The notes: generated by a model not told the origin, from the sequence alone. Counted from the first letter of the stretch, positions 44,560-56,848 are shown. The stretch: DNA of 64,000 nt from Vandiemenella viatica (GCA_031002005.1 JARYHS010009186.1:184166437-184230436); one strand, 5' to 3'. Made by a program: numbers and translations.

Positions 44560-44964
44560 TATATTTATTTTGATTTTAAATTTATTTTTGATAAAATATT
44601 AAAATCTTACTCATTATAAATTTATTTTTCCATCTCCACATCCGCATCCGCAAAACATCCGCGGATGTCAAGCAATGAACATCCGCACCCGTATCCGCAA
44701 AGATTACTTCCGTTACAACCCTACAACATACAACAACACAAAATCAGAGTGGTAGATGGACATTGAAAAGGTACTGACTCACTCAGTTAAATATTCTTAA
44801 TTTATGCTTTAGAAAGAAAAGTGACTATTCATTTCTGATTTGGAAAACACTTAATTTATCGGATAAGTAGCACACTGTTGTTTCCACGAAAGATAAAATT
44901 CACGTGACAGAACATATCTTAACACAAACCTAACATGAGTATTGAAACGACCACCAAACACAGA

Positions 44965-45175
44965 TATAATGTGGTGGCGGAAGTCAGGCCTGGCTTTCGG
45001 GGGAGGCAAATTCAAATCCCTATCCGGCCATCCTGACTTCCCGAATTATCTCTAGACGAATTCTGGGATCGATCTTTCAGAAAGCTACGGTCAAATCGTT
45101 CCCGATCTTGTCCCAAATCTTCTCCCGCCCCTAAAAGACCTCGGCATTAACGAGGCGTATAACCAAAACAAAGAA
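44965..45175 (+). repeat. SINE copy
   Basis: Body of the 43696-43939 family: 'tttcgggggaggcaaattca', 'aaatccctatccggcc', later 'gacctcggcattaacgaggc' and an A-rich end. Confidence 0.65.
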
Positions 45176-45214
45176 AATCTGAGTATTTTGTGATTTTTTT
45201 GTGACGTGCTGACA

Positions 45215-45445
45215 TATTTTCTTTCTGGTTGCAACCCGCTTTTTCGTAGCCGTCTATCCGAAACCGGTAATCCTACCGGGTATGTGTGACCTGCAGTTTG
45301 ACAGCGTTCCGGCGTACTTCACATATATAATACTTTATCAGAGCTGAAGGGTGATTTAAGGAACTTCGTAGCTGGAACCAGGATTGGAATCAGAGGGATT
45401 TCGATCTCCAGCTAGACGTCTTAACCATTAACTACCAGGCGCTGA
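45215..45445 (-). repeat. tRNA-derived SINE
   Basis: Second SINE family; reversed it has a box-A-like tagttaatgg, a box-B-like gatcgaaatcc, and 'gtaggattaccggtttcgg'-like end text. Confidence 0.6.
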
Positions 45446-45644
45446 CTGAAGGTAGATAATTCATCATTAGACTTCATGTGACGTATCTTTACAGAGAACT
45501 GCAGCTTCATATAATATTTTTATTGATTTGAGTAATCCGTACTCTTGACTAAATTAAACGTTTTCTTCCTTAGAATCTCTCTCGGTTGTTAATTTACTAA
45601 TAAATAACATTCTTTCAGATAATATATACCGAAGATCCAAAAGT

Positions 45645-46594
45645 ACGCAATTCCTCCTAAAGTCCTTTGGGACTCCCTTTTGCACGACGAAATGTAGCAA
45701 CCTGATTTGGCATTGACTCAACAAGTCGTTGGAGGTTCCCCGAAGAAATATTCAACCATGCATTCTCTGCAGACGTCCATATCTGTAAAATCGTTGCGGT
45801 GCGCGACATTGTGCACGATCTGATCTTTCGATCATGTCTCAGATGTTCGGTTGAATTATTGTCTGGAAATCCTGGTGGCTAAATCGTTCACTTGAATTGT
45901 CCAGAAAGTTCGTCAAACAAATCGTGAGCTATTCTGGCGTGGTGATAGGACACACTGTTGCCCTGGATATGTCCATCATTATTTGGGAATATGAAGATCA
46001 TTAATGGCGTCCAAGTACATGAAAATAATCATTTCCAGCCAATAGTCGGTTCAGTCTGGCCAGAGATCCCAGTCCACTCCACAAAAACACGGCGCTTACC
46101 AGCATCGAGTCACTACTACCATGTACAGCGCCTTCCTGACAACATAGGTGCATGAACTCGTGTGGTCTGTGTCACATTAGGCAGCTCTTACCAACTTGAA
46201 CCGGTGTTTCATCTTTTTTTTACTGTCATGTTGGGTCCAAACGATAAGTTCACGACCTCATGAGAGGCACTGCAGCAGATGGCGCTAAGTTAACAGAGGC
46301 GCGCGTCGGTCTTATACTGCCATATCCCATCAACGTTAAATTTCGCTGGACAGTCCATCGCACGTGTTGTCTGACTGTCCTCACTGATACCTCAACGCAA
46401 ACGTCGCGCTTCTTAGTCCTTACTAGGCGTTGTCCATGGCGACAAATTACATACTCACGTCGCACTCTTGAGAATGTGGATCGAGGAAAGTTGAATTCAC
46501 GTACAATTTCCAAAGTGGAATGCCTCATGCGTCTAGTGTCGACTACCATTCCGCATTCAAAGTCTATTATTTCATGTAGTGCAGCCATAATCAC
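45645..46594 (-). pseudogene. Decayed Tc1-like transposase
   Basis: From right to left on the minus strand: an N-terminal helix-turn-helix region (STLEIVREFNFPRSTFSRVR, then TVQRNLTLMGYGSIRPTRAS), a catalytic-domain trace WSGLGSLARLNRLLAGNDYF at about 46050, and a C-terminal trace NLQRLVESMPNQVATFRRAK at about 45720. Frames are broken by stops. The ends of the element are not clear. Confidence 0.75.
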
Positions 46595-46739
46595 GTCAGA
46601 AAACCTTTCACACTACTCACAAGAGAGCAAATGAAAGCCCCAATGGTGCAAGGCTCATTTAGATTTTTTTTTCTCTGCAGCGCTACCGCAATCTGGAAAT
46701 TTGTATTTTCCTATCCACGGACTTCTGGCATTTAATGTA

Positions 46740-47398
46740 CAGGGTGATTCTAAAGTCACTATACATTTTGTACCTAAACAAATTTTATTAACAAATATGT
46801 AATGGCACTGAAACGTATGTCACAATAGGACATAATTTCAGTACATTTCAATGTGACCACCATGCATGTCTAGGCACACCCCCGAGCGCTCCACTGTAGA
46901 CCGAAAAACCTGCCCAAGCCTATCTGGTGTAATCTCAGCAGCTGCGGCTCGAATTCACTGTGTTAAGTGTTCAGTGCTGCGGATCTTCACCTGGTACCTC
47001 CTTAGACTGATAAACCCCCATGCAAAAAAGTGTCAAGTCAGGAGAGCAGGGTGCCCACATCCGTGGAGAGGCACGACCAATCCATCTGCCGGGAAATGCT
47101 TGATTCAGATAATCCCGAACAACGAGGACAAAATGGGGTGGTGCACCATCTTGTTGAAAAACAACAGCATCCATAATCCCATCAGATATCAACTGGGGCT
47201 CCAAAAACTGTTCCAACATATCTAGGTATGTGGTTCCAGTAACGGTTTGTTCTGCGAAGAAGAACGTCATTCCACGAAGATGAGCAGAAACAACAGCGAT
47301 TCGTTCTTCTTTGGTTAGCATTCTGTCGTATTACCTGCAAGAAACAAATATTCCGTTACTATATCACTGAAATGTAAAGTGACTTTAGAATCACCCTG
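46740..47398 (-). mobile_element. Internally deleted mariner-type transposon
   Basis: 659 bp between TA dinucleotides, inverted ends starting CAGGGTGATTCTAAAGTCAC (about 30 bases nearly matched). It carries a 116-codon minus-strand reading frame derived from the transposase. Confidence 0.9.
46971..47321 (-). CDS. Truncated mariner-type transposase frame
   Basis: 116 codons. A transposase-like start MLTKEERIAVV is joined directly to the catalytic segment GMTFFFAEQTVTGTTYLDML, then FQQDGAPPHF (second catalytic Asp) and CSPDLT, as a result of internal deletion. The DNA-binding domains and first catalytic Asp are missing, so it cannot transpose on its own. It is open throughout, but could be open by chance after a recent deletion. 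Confidence 0.7.
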   Translation of the reverse strand: MLTKEERIAVVSAHLRGMTFFFAEQTVTGTTYLDMLEQFLEPQLISDGIMDAVVFQQDGAPPHFVLVVRDYLNQAFPGRWIGRASPRMWAPCSPDLTLFCMGVYQSKEVPGEDPQH

Positions 47399-47944
47399 TA
47401 TACGCAGGTACATATTTTGTAACGATTCAGACTGGGATCAGATTAATTTATTGGTGATATGCATCGACAAGTTAGAATGTTTACTAGGAATAAATTAATT
47501 GTAAACACAAACAAATAGAGCATAGCTCAACTAACAAAAATATATGATGATGTCATGATTAATTAAACAAAATGATCGTTCAACGCCCTTCGAGGACAAA
47601 ATCAAGGCGGAAGTCATAGGTATGCCGCCGCTATGCCAGATCTCATTTACTGAGAAATCACACAAAAGAAAACCACACTGCTGACTGGTTCAATTCAAGT
47701 CCCGGATTATTCGTTTCGAACCTATTTTGTTCCCACCCCAGTTTTCTCGAAATTTTAATCTCCTTTTTCATCTTTTTGCATAAACTAATAATTTTCATAA
47801 ATCTAATAGGACCTAAAAGGACCAACTTTATATTTTATTACCTAAAATGACTTAATTCGGTTTTTTGAACCTCAAAGGGTGTAATTTGAAGTACTGATCC
47901 AGTCCGACTGTAAACTTATTACTTAAATAAAACAAATGGCCGAC
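47399..47944. other. Non-coding DNA
   Basis: AT-rich, no gene or repeat recognised. Confidence 0.5.
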
Positions 47945-48130
47945 GGGATTATATCAGTGGTATGGGCCATGGGCTAGTAATCTGGACTAGGGAGTTGCCA
48001 TGTGTTCGACCCTCACTGCTGGCTGTTCTGAAATGGTTTTCAGTGGTTTTCCTTTTCAGCTCCAGGCAATGGCCGGTACAGTATCTTACTGACAAGCCAC
48101 GGCCGCTTGCTCTACCCTTTCCTTCTAAAA
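47945..48130 (+). repeat. SINE-like repeat
   Basis: tRNA-like head with a box-A-like segment (cagtggtatgggcc) and box-B-like gtgttcgaccctc, then 'ggttttccttttcagctcc' and 'caatggccggtacagtatct'. Variant of the families above. Confidence 0.55.
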
Positions 48131-48612
48131 AATTTTCTTTCTTTCTTCTACATCGAAATTTTCTTTCCATCGATCAAAGTTAATTTTATCTGGGTGATCC
48201 GGCCAGTCCCCATCCCCAGTTGTATCTCTGATTACGTGAATTCTAAGAGACTGCAAATGTAAGGGGTATAGGAATAATCCCTCCGAGGGTGAAGCCGAAC
48301 TTGGAGTGTAATCTAACAAATAGATTTATTTTAAAATTGGAATAACTGTTCACTACAATGCAAAATGATGTTTTAACCTCATTGTTGACGGTAATATTGA
48401 GATACTGTAACAATGCGGTGCGGAAACATCACATTATTACAAAGGTCCACATTCAGCTAAGCAAATTTTAAACATAACATGTTAGCCTTTAACAATTACA
48501 GGAACGCCAACCCTTTCTGAGAAGTGAACAGTTGTATACCGTCATCGTTCAGTGATAAACCGGGAATTAAAACATTTTCTACCAATTTTTAGTTCCTTCA
48601 TTAAAAGGGATC

Positions 48613-50330
48613 ATGCCTAAACAGAAATCATCAAGAAGTAGTCCACTGCGAAAGTTAAATGGAATGGATAAGAACTTTTCTGCAGATGGGAAAACTGTAT
48701 ATCGACATCTACCTATATACTCTGCAATTCACAAAATTGTGGGTGGCAGAGGGTGCTCAGCACCAAAGCTAATCTCTTTGTTGTGCATTCCAATCCCTAA
48801 TGGTACGAGGGAAAAAAGAATTCATATAAGAATCATTGCGGCACATTATTTCTCTAATCTTATCTTTCCTGTCATTCCGGCTCAAATATGTTGGTGGACG
48901 AAGTATTTCACTACACTCGTAAGTGAAAGTGGAAGTACAAATGTTGTATATTGTCAAGCGGTAAGACTAATTTGCTAATATATGATATTAAAAAATAAAT
49001 TAGATTTTATTTGTTTACATTTCTAAAGTAACTTAAATTGGTTTCTGTATAGTCTAGTATGCTGATGAAATTTAATATTAACTGGGTCTTATTTGGACTT
49101 TTTATTTATGCATTTTGTTTTGGTGCCTGCAGAAAAACGATCTCACATACAGCAGCATTAGAATTCAGCAGCTCATTTGGCAAACGTTACCAGGAGAAAT
49201 GTTTCTAAACAGAAACAGAGTTTCATTACAAATTGAAAATTGGGTACAGAAGATTCGTTTAACCTGCGAATATCTGAAGCTCCCACTGCCACTAATATAC
49301 CGGTTTTAACCCTCCAGAATGCAGCCATGAAAACCTTTTTGGAAGAATTTTGCAACACAAAATTACCAGATGAATCCACTTTAAGAAATAATGCTCCCAG
49401 TTGTTTGAGAAAACCATTGAAGAAATACGGGTGGACATTGCTGACCGGTTCATCTGGTTAAGTGAAGATGAGACGGCAGATACATAACCAGCGATGTTTT
49501 AGGGAATTTTGGATTTTAGGAGCCCATTATAGCCTACCCGATTTCATTCTGTGCAGAGAACTTTCAACAACAAACCACTTACTGTGGCAATGCATTAAAG
49601 GTGTTGTGGCCAGATACAGAGCACGAGGATAAGTTGCGGTTGTTGGCGACAGAAAGTGCAGCTTCTCTGATAAAAGCAGGGGAATGTTTGAACGCTTTCC
49701 ATTCTCGAATGGCGCATGTCACCTGCCTCGTTCATGGTCTCCACCAGGTCGTTGAAAAAATTCGGGAACAGCACCCTGTAATTAACGAGAAAATTCTTCA
49801 GTGAAGAAAGTGTTCCTGAAAGCGCCACGTTGAATCTTTATTTTCATAGAAAAGCTTCCATCAATACCACTCCCTCCCAAACCAGTAGTGACACAACGGG
49901 ACACCTGACTCTCAGCCGCAATGTATTATGCAGAAAACTACGAGAGCATCACGCAGGTCGTTGAAGCACTGCATGAAAGCAAAGCTATAGAAAATGCAAA
50001 GAAAGCGTTGCACTCAATAAGAGTTGTACAGGACCTATGATAAGGCAATTTTTTACAATTTAGAATTATCAATCAAGAAGTTGGAAGAAGGCACTTTAAC
50101 GGTGACACAAGCGCTTCAAATCATCCAAGAAGTGAGGGACAAAGTGGCTCCTGGACCAGTTGGGGTATCTGTAGCCAAGAGGCTGTTTTAACACGCAGTC
50201 CAGATTGTAAGATGATGGAACAAATAGACCATGTTCTCTCTGGACTAATGGAACAAGAAATACACATTAAAAAAAATCACAAAGAAAAGTAAAAATGGCG
50301 GAAAACCAATCAGTAATATGGAATCAAAAA
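48613..50330 (+). pseudogene. Broken CGGBP1-like / hAT transposase-derived gene
   Basis: The plus strand encodes, in pieces, a protein of the CGGBP1-like BED-finger group common in insects. Exon-like start MPKQKSSRSSPLRKLNGMDK (48613) leads to GKTVYCQA once the insertion at 48703-48944 is ignored. An intron-like stretch 48961-49132 (gtaaga to tgcctgcag) is followed by KRSHIQQH, LANVTRRNVSKQKQSFITN, FCNTKLPDESTLRNN, then VLWPDTEHEDKLRLLATESA, AHVTCLVHGLHQVVEKIREQ and, after frameshifts, MYYAENYESITQVVEALHES to 50030. Several stops and shifts make it inactive. Spliced structure argues against a retrocopy. Confidence 0.75.
48703..48944 (-). mobile_element. 5'-truncated non-LTR retrotransposon, 3' end
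   Basis: 242 bp flanked by tgtatat (48696-48702 and 48945-48951). Minus-strand text RNDRKDKIREIMCRNDSYMN and SFFPRTIRDWNAQ is the C-terminus of the same Jockey/CR1-type family as 37355-37553, followed by its 3' UTR. It inserted into the BED-finger region of the gene above. Confidence 0.85.
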
Positions 50331-50656
50331 CAAAAATCACTTGGGTATACTTGGCAGAAACATAAGTGTTTAGGTTTCAACCGGTCATTCTTAGTGACGG
50401 TAAACTGTCATCTGATATATTTGTAACAGAGTCTATAAAATTGTATGTCATAATCAACTCCATATGAGAAAAGGCGAAGGGAACTAGACTGCACCTGTTT
50501 CGATATTTAATATGATGTCCAGAAAACATTTTCACATTATTACAGAGTACAAGAAAACTTAGTCTAAAACACGGTTCCTGTCTAGAAACAGACAGCAATA
50601 TCGATCCGTGAAGGTGCTGTCTATCTGTAGTGTGATTGTTAAAGATATTCAAGACT

Positions 50657-52035
50657 ATCTACATCTTCATCAATACTTTGCAATTCACAAGTATTGTGGG
50701 TCGCAGAGGATACTAAGCACCAATCCTAATTCTGTTAATTCCAATCCCGAGCAGAACGAGGAAAGAAAGAATACATAAACTCATCAGGACGGCATCTTAT
50801 TTCTCTAATCTTATCCCTCATGTCACTGCGACCTAAATAGGTTAGCGAAAGAACTATTTTATTGCACTAGTAAATTAAAGAATTTCGCATATTCTCCAAC
50901 AAATTCAAACGAAAACGATGTTGTCTGTCTGTCAATAATCCCAGCCCAATTTTTGTATCAATTTTGTGACGCTTTCGTATGGACTGTAACTAGCAGTCAC
51001 AAATCGAGCGGCTCACCTCTTTACTTTCTCAACCGTGTCAACCAATCCGATGCGATACGGATCCCAAAATCCACAACAGTAATCTACATGCGGAGGCACT
51101 AGTGTTTTGTACGCTATTTCCTTTGTATGAGCATTACAATTTCTCAAAATACGACCTATGAATCGTAATCTAGAATTAGCTTTGCCTACGACGGAAGTTA
51201 TGTGCAAGTCCCATTTTATGTTGCTTTGTACTATTACGCCCAGATACTTCGAAGAATCAACCGTGTGAACAACTGAATTGTATATTTGTACTCATGAAAA
51301 AACGGATTCTTTTTATTACTTACCTGCATTGCCTTGCACTTCTCGCAGTTAAGAGTAAGCTGCCATTTATGGAACCATTCCGGATCGCGCTGAATTTCTA
51401 AGCAATCGTCGGAACACCTTATTTCCCTATATATAAGTGTATCATCAGCAAATAATCGCAACCTGCACTTAATGTTGTCACCGAGATCGTTAATAAAAAT
51501 CAGGAAAAGAAGTGGTCCTATTACACTTCCTTGAGGATCACTCGACGTAACATCAAGCTTGGAAGAGGCTTCCCCGTCAACAACTACATACTGTCACCGA
51601 CCAGTTAGAAAACATCGCGTATCCATCCACAAAACTGATCTGGTATACCGTATGCTCGAATCTTCGCTAAAACCCGGTTGTGTGGTACAGAGTCAAAAGC
51701 TTTCTGAAAATTCAAGAAAATTGCACCAACTTGTGAACTTAGTCGATAACTTTCATGCCGTCATGCTAAAACAGGGCCAGTTGTGTTTCACACGATCTGT
51801 TCTTCCGAAATCTGTGTTGGTACGCTGTAACTCGTTTTCATCTAGAAACTTCAAAATGTTAGAGCATATGATATGTTCCAGAGTTCTACTGCAAACAGAC
51901 GTTAGAGATATGGGTCGATAATTCCTAGAATCTCTCCGATCTCCTTTCTTGAAAACAGGAATCACCTGGGCATTTTTCCAGTCAGAAGGTACTTTTCTCT
52001 GTTTTATACGTCGGGAACGGTGGGCTGCCGTCACT
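50657..52035 (-). pseudogene. Non-LTR retrotransposon reverse transcriptase, degraded
   Basis: Minus strand, right to left: PSDWKNAQVIPVFKKGDR and NYRPISLTSVCSRTLEHI (RT motifs 1-2), PQGSVIGPLLFLIFINDL, FADD catalytic box at about 51450 (LRLFADDTLIY), WQLTLNCEKC, then LRNCNAHTKEIAYKTLVPPH and FWDPYRIGLVDTVEKV, and a 3' UTR like that at 48703. Frames shift several times; the endonuclease and ORF1 are missing. Jockey/CR1-like by its motifs; exact clade not determined. Confidence 0.8.
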
Positions 52036-55000
52036 GTTGCTATGGATGTTCACTACTAACATCAACAGCTGATTCTAAAGAAGCAGCAAGGACGTTCGTA
52101 TGATGGCCTCTAGACAGAGCTACAAGCAGATTCTAAAGCTGCAAGTCATGGTATTCTTCATTCGCTGCAAAGGTCGGTGATAAGCAGTAAATATCTGATT
52201 ACGTAACGATGACTTGCAGGCTTCTTGTCATTCTGGCTGGAGTTACTCACCGCAGTGCACAGCCAACGATATTAAAATGTGGCTGCTCAGTTACCGAAAA
52301 CTGGCAATGTTTTTAAGAATGAAGTAGTGCAGTGTAATGTGTGGTAATGTACAACGCAAATTCCATAGATAGTCATCCAATGAAATAAATAAAGAAAGCC
52401 TTGCTGGAAAGAAACGGATATGCTACTATGTATTCGATACAGGGGCTCCTGTTCCGGTAGTACGTGAATAGTAAACTCCAAGCTCCCAAACTGAGCCATG
52501 CCAGTCATCTGATCTCTTCTTGCAATGCTTCCATATTTCATCCGAAAAAGAACGAATAATCGAATATACCAATAATATTTATTTTCTCCATTATGACGTT
52601 TTGAATCAGATGAGTTGAGAAATTATGTAAGTTAAAAAATTAAACCATAACGTCAAGGCAAACCGGAGAGACTTCATCAAACTTTAAAGTCCAAAAGTTA
52701 ATTTACCTGGAATTTTACATACGGGAATACTTCTATTTAAGCATAGGAGAAATTTTTTATTTTAAGCGATTGCCCATCGCTAATGATAAACATTTAAAAA
52801 CAAGACATAACAAATAAAAACGTGCGAGTTTTAACCTTACCTCCTGCTGGTAGCCATTCAATTAACTCTGCGATTTTTATTGTTTACATCAAATGTATAT
52901 TAATATTTTACTGTGTATTTAATATCAGCAAGTGGTAAGACAACACAGTATGGACACTACATTCAATTACTGAAACCTGAGCCCTTCCCTGATCTCGAAC
53001 TGGCAATCCTACAACCCCAAATCAGGTCGCTAGCACCGTACTGCCGGGGTCGGCTCATGCTAACTTTAACAGCTGACTTCCTGGACTCCGAATGCTCTTC
53101 GATAATCGCCTCTTGGCCTGTTAAGGACACACGAAGACCCCAAAATTACAATTGAAAGGCTTTTCTTTTCGTAACGCTAATTTTTAGGAGCTACCACTGC
53201 AGGTGGTAAGCTTAGAACGAGAAACAAAATATTTTTCCACTTGGCTATATAGGCGAGCGTTGGCTAATATCGTTCGCTATCATCTAAGTATAGAATCAGC
53301 TGCCTTATTTAATGTAATATAATCTGGTACAAGGAACGTCTGGAATAATTTCTTCACTGAAGTGGTTGAATTAAAATTCACGTCAAATCTTTTCAATAGG
53401 GAGAATGGTAACCACCTCAGTGAAGGCTGGATGCGCGTTATCGAGACTATGTGACATCAACCTTCCGTGATGTGTACTCTACGGTAACTAAGACTACACC
53501 TAAGTGGAACTGATGACACCTGCACCCCAGTACTTATTCTTTGCCAATCAACGTACATCGTTGGGTTGCTCCCCGATTAACGACTCACGCTATGAAGATC
53601 CAATCTTCAAAACTGGCCACCACATAATTTCAGCATAGTGACGGGGATTTTGATCTCCAAAATATCGAGTGTAAACAGCGTGTTTGATCTGTTAGTTACC
53701 CTAGAATTTAACATTAATATCGCTATGGGAATCAGGACACCAAAGTAAGGATTAATGTATGGCAAGGTATGATTTCAGTCACCAAGATTGGAACTAGATA
53801 TTTCAACTTGCTACCGAGCATTCGAAACAGGGGCTGCTGTTCTGGAAATAACAGGAAGACAAATGTGAGGTCCGAAGTTGAAAAATGTTACTGGTTTGCT
53901 TGTGACACATTTCTTTACAATTCACAGCTGGTTTCTCCTTGCAACTATCTCTTCCTTTACCCTCAAAGGAACGAATAATCGAAGATATCAATAATACGCT
54001 GTTTTAACTCTTAGTAAAGATCTGTAACATCGTATATTCCATCGTCCTTCTTTTCACACAAGTCAACAAGATTAATTGGAAGAGGATGACATAGTTGATT
54101 GGACACATTAAAAATAAAAATAAAAAATACATGGCCTTTAAGCTTTCTCACTACTGATAGAAGCCAACGATTTCATATGTAGTATTGGTAATTGTTTTTC
54201 ATATCTTTGAGCTGAGCAAATTACATAAAATTTTCTGTGGTGACTGCTTTGAGAATGATATGTAAGTTTTTGACGAATATCAAATTACATTTCGTTTACA
54301 ATCTTTCTTTTTCAGATGATATGTAAGTTTTTGACGAATATCAAATTACATTTCGTTTACAATCTTTCTTTTTCATATGATATGTAAGTTTTTGACGAAT
54401 ATCAAATTACATTTCGTTTACAATCTTTCTTTTTCAGAACACCGAATTGTAAACAACAATATCTACCTGAAAATAACTTCGAAGTCTGAATTACTGAAAT
54501 TCAATGTTTCGCCAAAAATCATTCAACTCATATTCCATATATCATCAATTTGATACCGTTAGTTTTAATTGCTTCTTGTGATTAGTGAAACAATGTATTT
54601 GAAATAATATAAAAATTTCCTTCTAAAATCGAATTAAATTATACATGTTCATCATGATTACAGTGGTATCTAAAATAATTAATCTTAATTTATAAATATC
54701 GTCCCTCAATTTTTGTCACAATTTCATCACAAACGTTTGTCAAAATTTTTATTATAAGTTTCAGCACATTGCAACTGTGATTTCCGTTGTTGTTTCTGTA
54801 AGAAAGAAGGGAATGTAACAGTGTGTCTAGAAAAAATTTGATAGTTTTAACTAAAAACCGGTTCGTTAGTTAAGTACAAAACAATATTTTGATCAGAGTA
54901 ATGTTTAGATACATTTTCTATAATGTTTCATAATATACCGTACTTTACAGGAGCTATTGATAAATTGGTACAAACAACAAGCATAAACTATGTACATAAG

Positions 55001-55523
55001 ATATGGGGCATCACGTTTAGTTAACTAGTGTCCGTATTCTAAGAAAGAGTTTGCGCAGAAATTTGACCAACTTTAATATATATATATATATGTAGTTAGA
55101 CTGCTTCTAACAACAAAAATACTTATTCAAACCGAATAAAAATTAAGCAATTTAGATAGTTAAATTATTAACTAATGTTTGTAGACTTAGGTATTAACAT
55201 ATTATTTCGAAATAACTTGGTGTTTATTGTCATCCTAGAGAAACAGATGTTCTAAGGTGTAAGATCCAGCAGAGGACATTAAGTTCACGGATCTCCTGCG
55301 CCCTGTAAGAGATCGTACAATCTTCTCTATTGAACATTGGCGAACATGGGTAGAGAACGTAATCGGTTCAAGCAAACCCATGGGATGAAATTATAGTAAA
55401 AATTTTAGGCGGAAATGTGAAGACATTTGACTAGATGAAATTGTTTTTTGCTCGTTAGTTTAAAACGCAGTTGAGGCGGATTGGGCAACAATTTTAAGCT
55501 AGTAACACTGGATTTACGAAACA
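52036..55523. other. Unassigned intergenic DNA
   Basis: 3.5 kb with no recognisable gene. A 61-bp tandem repeat lies at 54257-54437 and a short TA run at about 55076. Open stretches such as 52913-53155 lack recognisable similarity. Confidence 0.55.
54257..54437. repeat. 61-bp tandem repeat, three copies
   Basis: Units start at 54257, 54318 and 54379 (gatatgtaagtttttgacga each) and end ctttctttttca; only single-base differences are visible, so the expansion is recent. Confidence 0.95.
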
Positions 55524-56848
55524 TCTATATAAATATAAAGATGAATGTATGTATGTTTGTTTGTTTGTTGTTTTTTTTTTTTTTTGTTCTTCATACAAAT
55601 CTACAGTTTTCATCCGATCTCGATGAAACTTTGCACACTTATCCTTTGATACAAGGAGAAAAATACTGTCTACATTTGGTTGAAAAATTATCTGTATAAA
55701 TAATACATGCTGTCTCATAATTTCGAAAAATTACTGAACGGCGATAGACAGACGCGTTGGATGTAGAGGTCTCTGTACTGTTTATCCATGTGACGGTCAG
55801 GTAGCTCAGAGGTTAAAGCGCTTGGGTACTAATGTTTTGGTAGTGGTCTCCGGTTCAAATCTCCGTGGAGACTAGGATTTAAAAAAAAAATTAATCGTAA
55901 GAGTCACGCCTGGCCGTCGGTTATTCGGATTGAATGTTAAACTGTAGATATCACAAATTTAGGGGTACAATGCGACGAAAATCGTAGGTATTCTAGCAAT
56001 ACTGTAGGTGTAAATTTTTACGATATATTGATCCCTCAGGGATTATTTGCAGTCAGTGTGTGTGTGATATGCAGTAAAAATACTATAAATGCGGAGGTAA
56101 GTCTCTGTCTTTTTGTTACGTTTTGATGACTAAATGCGTATACCGATATTGACGGAATTTGACAAGAAAATCTGTAGGAAGGGCACAGGACATTTTTTTT
56201 CCGGTACGATTACCAGTTGTTGTCACGAAATTTTGAGAACTTATCGAATTGTGGCAGAGAAACGGATGTGTATGTTAGTCTATAATTTTGCGTCGGTTGC
56301 TCAAGCTGTGCTTCTCACGCATTATGTTAGCGTATAATTTGTTAGTAAATTTCGTTCAGAGAAAAAACTTATTATTTAGTATAGATGTCGATTTTATCTG
56401 TCCTATTACTTTGTGTCTGCTTAAATGTTTCTGGCACAAGTTTATTTTGCCTTCTTTTTTGACATGCTTTGCGGGCGTGAACTGGCCTTAGTTGTAGCTC
56501 TAGCAGAGCACGAGCAGCTAAAGTCATTAGAACCCAATAATCGGATGCTCATGCTGAAGAAAGAAGAAAACATAATGCTGAAATAAAGTTGACCTTAGTT
56601 AATACCCCGTCCCCCCGCCCCTCCACATCCCCTCACCTATATTTGTTTTTCTGTTTTTAAATATGTTGGAAATTGATTCCCTTCAAGAGACAGGTTCCAC
56701 GGTAGAATGGTATATTGATGGCTTTCCTGTCATATTATGCTGACTCGGTGTTGTTTGGGACCAGTCCTTTGTTATCAACAAATTTCTATATTAAATTCTG
56801 GCAAAGAAATTATTAATCCACGCGTACGAAGTCGCGGGTATCAGCTAG
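55524..56848 (+). mobile_element. Helitron-like element, non-autonomous
   Basis: Starts TCTATATAAATATAAAGATG after an A and ends CTAG before a T. A small hairpin (CGCG, 8-base loop, CGCG at about 56821-56836) lies about 8 bases before the terminal CTAG, and 'tcgcgggtatcagctag' resembles known insect Helitron 3' ends. No Rep or helicase sequence. A SINE lies inside at about 55795-55960. Confidence 0.75.
55795..55960 (+). repeat. tRNA-derived SINE inside Helitron-like element
   Basis: Box A TAGCTCAGAGG (55802-55812), box B GGTTCAAATCT (55852-55862), internal A run, then a shortened body of the 11890-12115 family. Confidence 0.7.

Larger units (their letters stand above)
43042..44723. mobile_element. 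hAT-type transposon with nested insertions
   Basis: Inverted ends TAGGGATGTAACGG / CCGTTACAACCCTA and a perfect 8-bp duplication caacatac (43034-43041, 44724-44731). Multiple 'catccgcatccg' blocks lie just inside both ends, probable transposase-binding repeats. No transposase is recognisable. A SINE (43696-43939) and a mariner-type MITE (44111-44559) are nested inside. Confidence 0.9.
44732..45640. other. Non-coding DNA with two SINE copies
   Basis: Apart from the SINEs at about 44965-45175 and 45215-45445, nothing recognised. Confidence 0.5.

Noticed and set aside
46260..46634. 124-codon plus-strand frame, and the one at 46866-47225
   Set aside because: They run opposite to recognisable transposase text on the minus strand.
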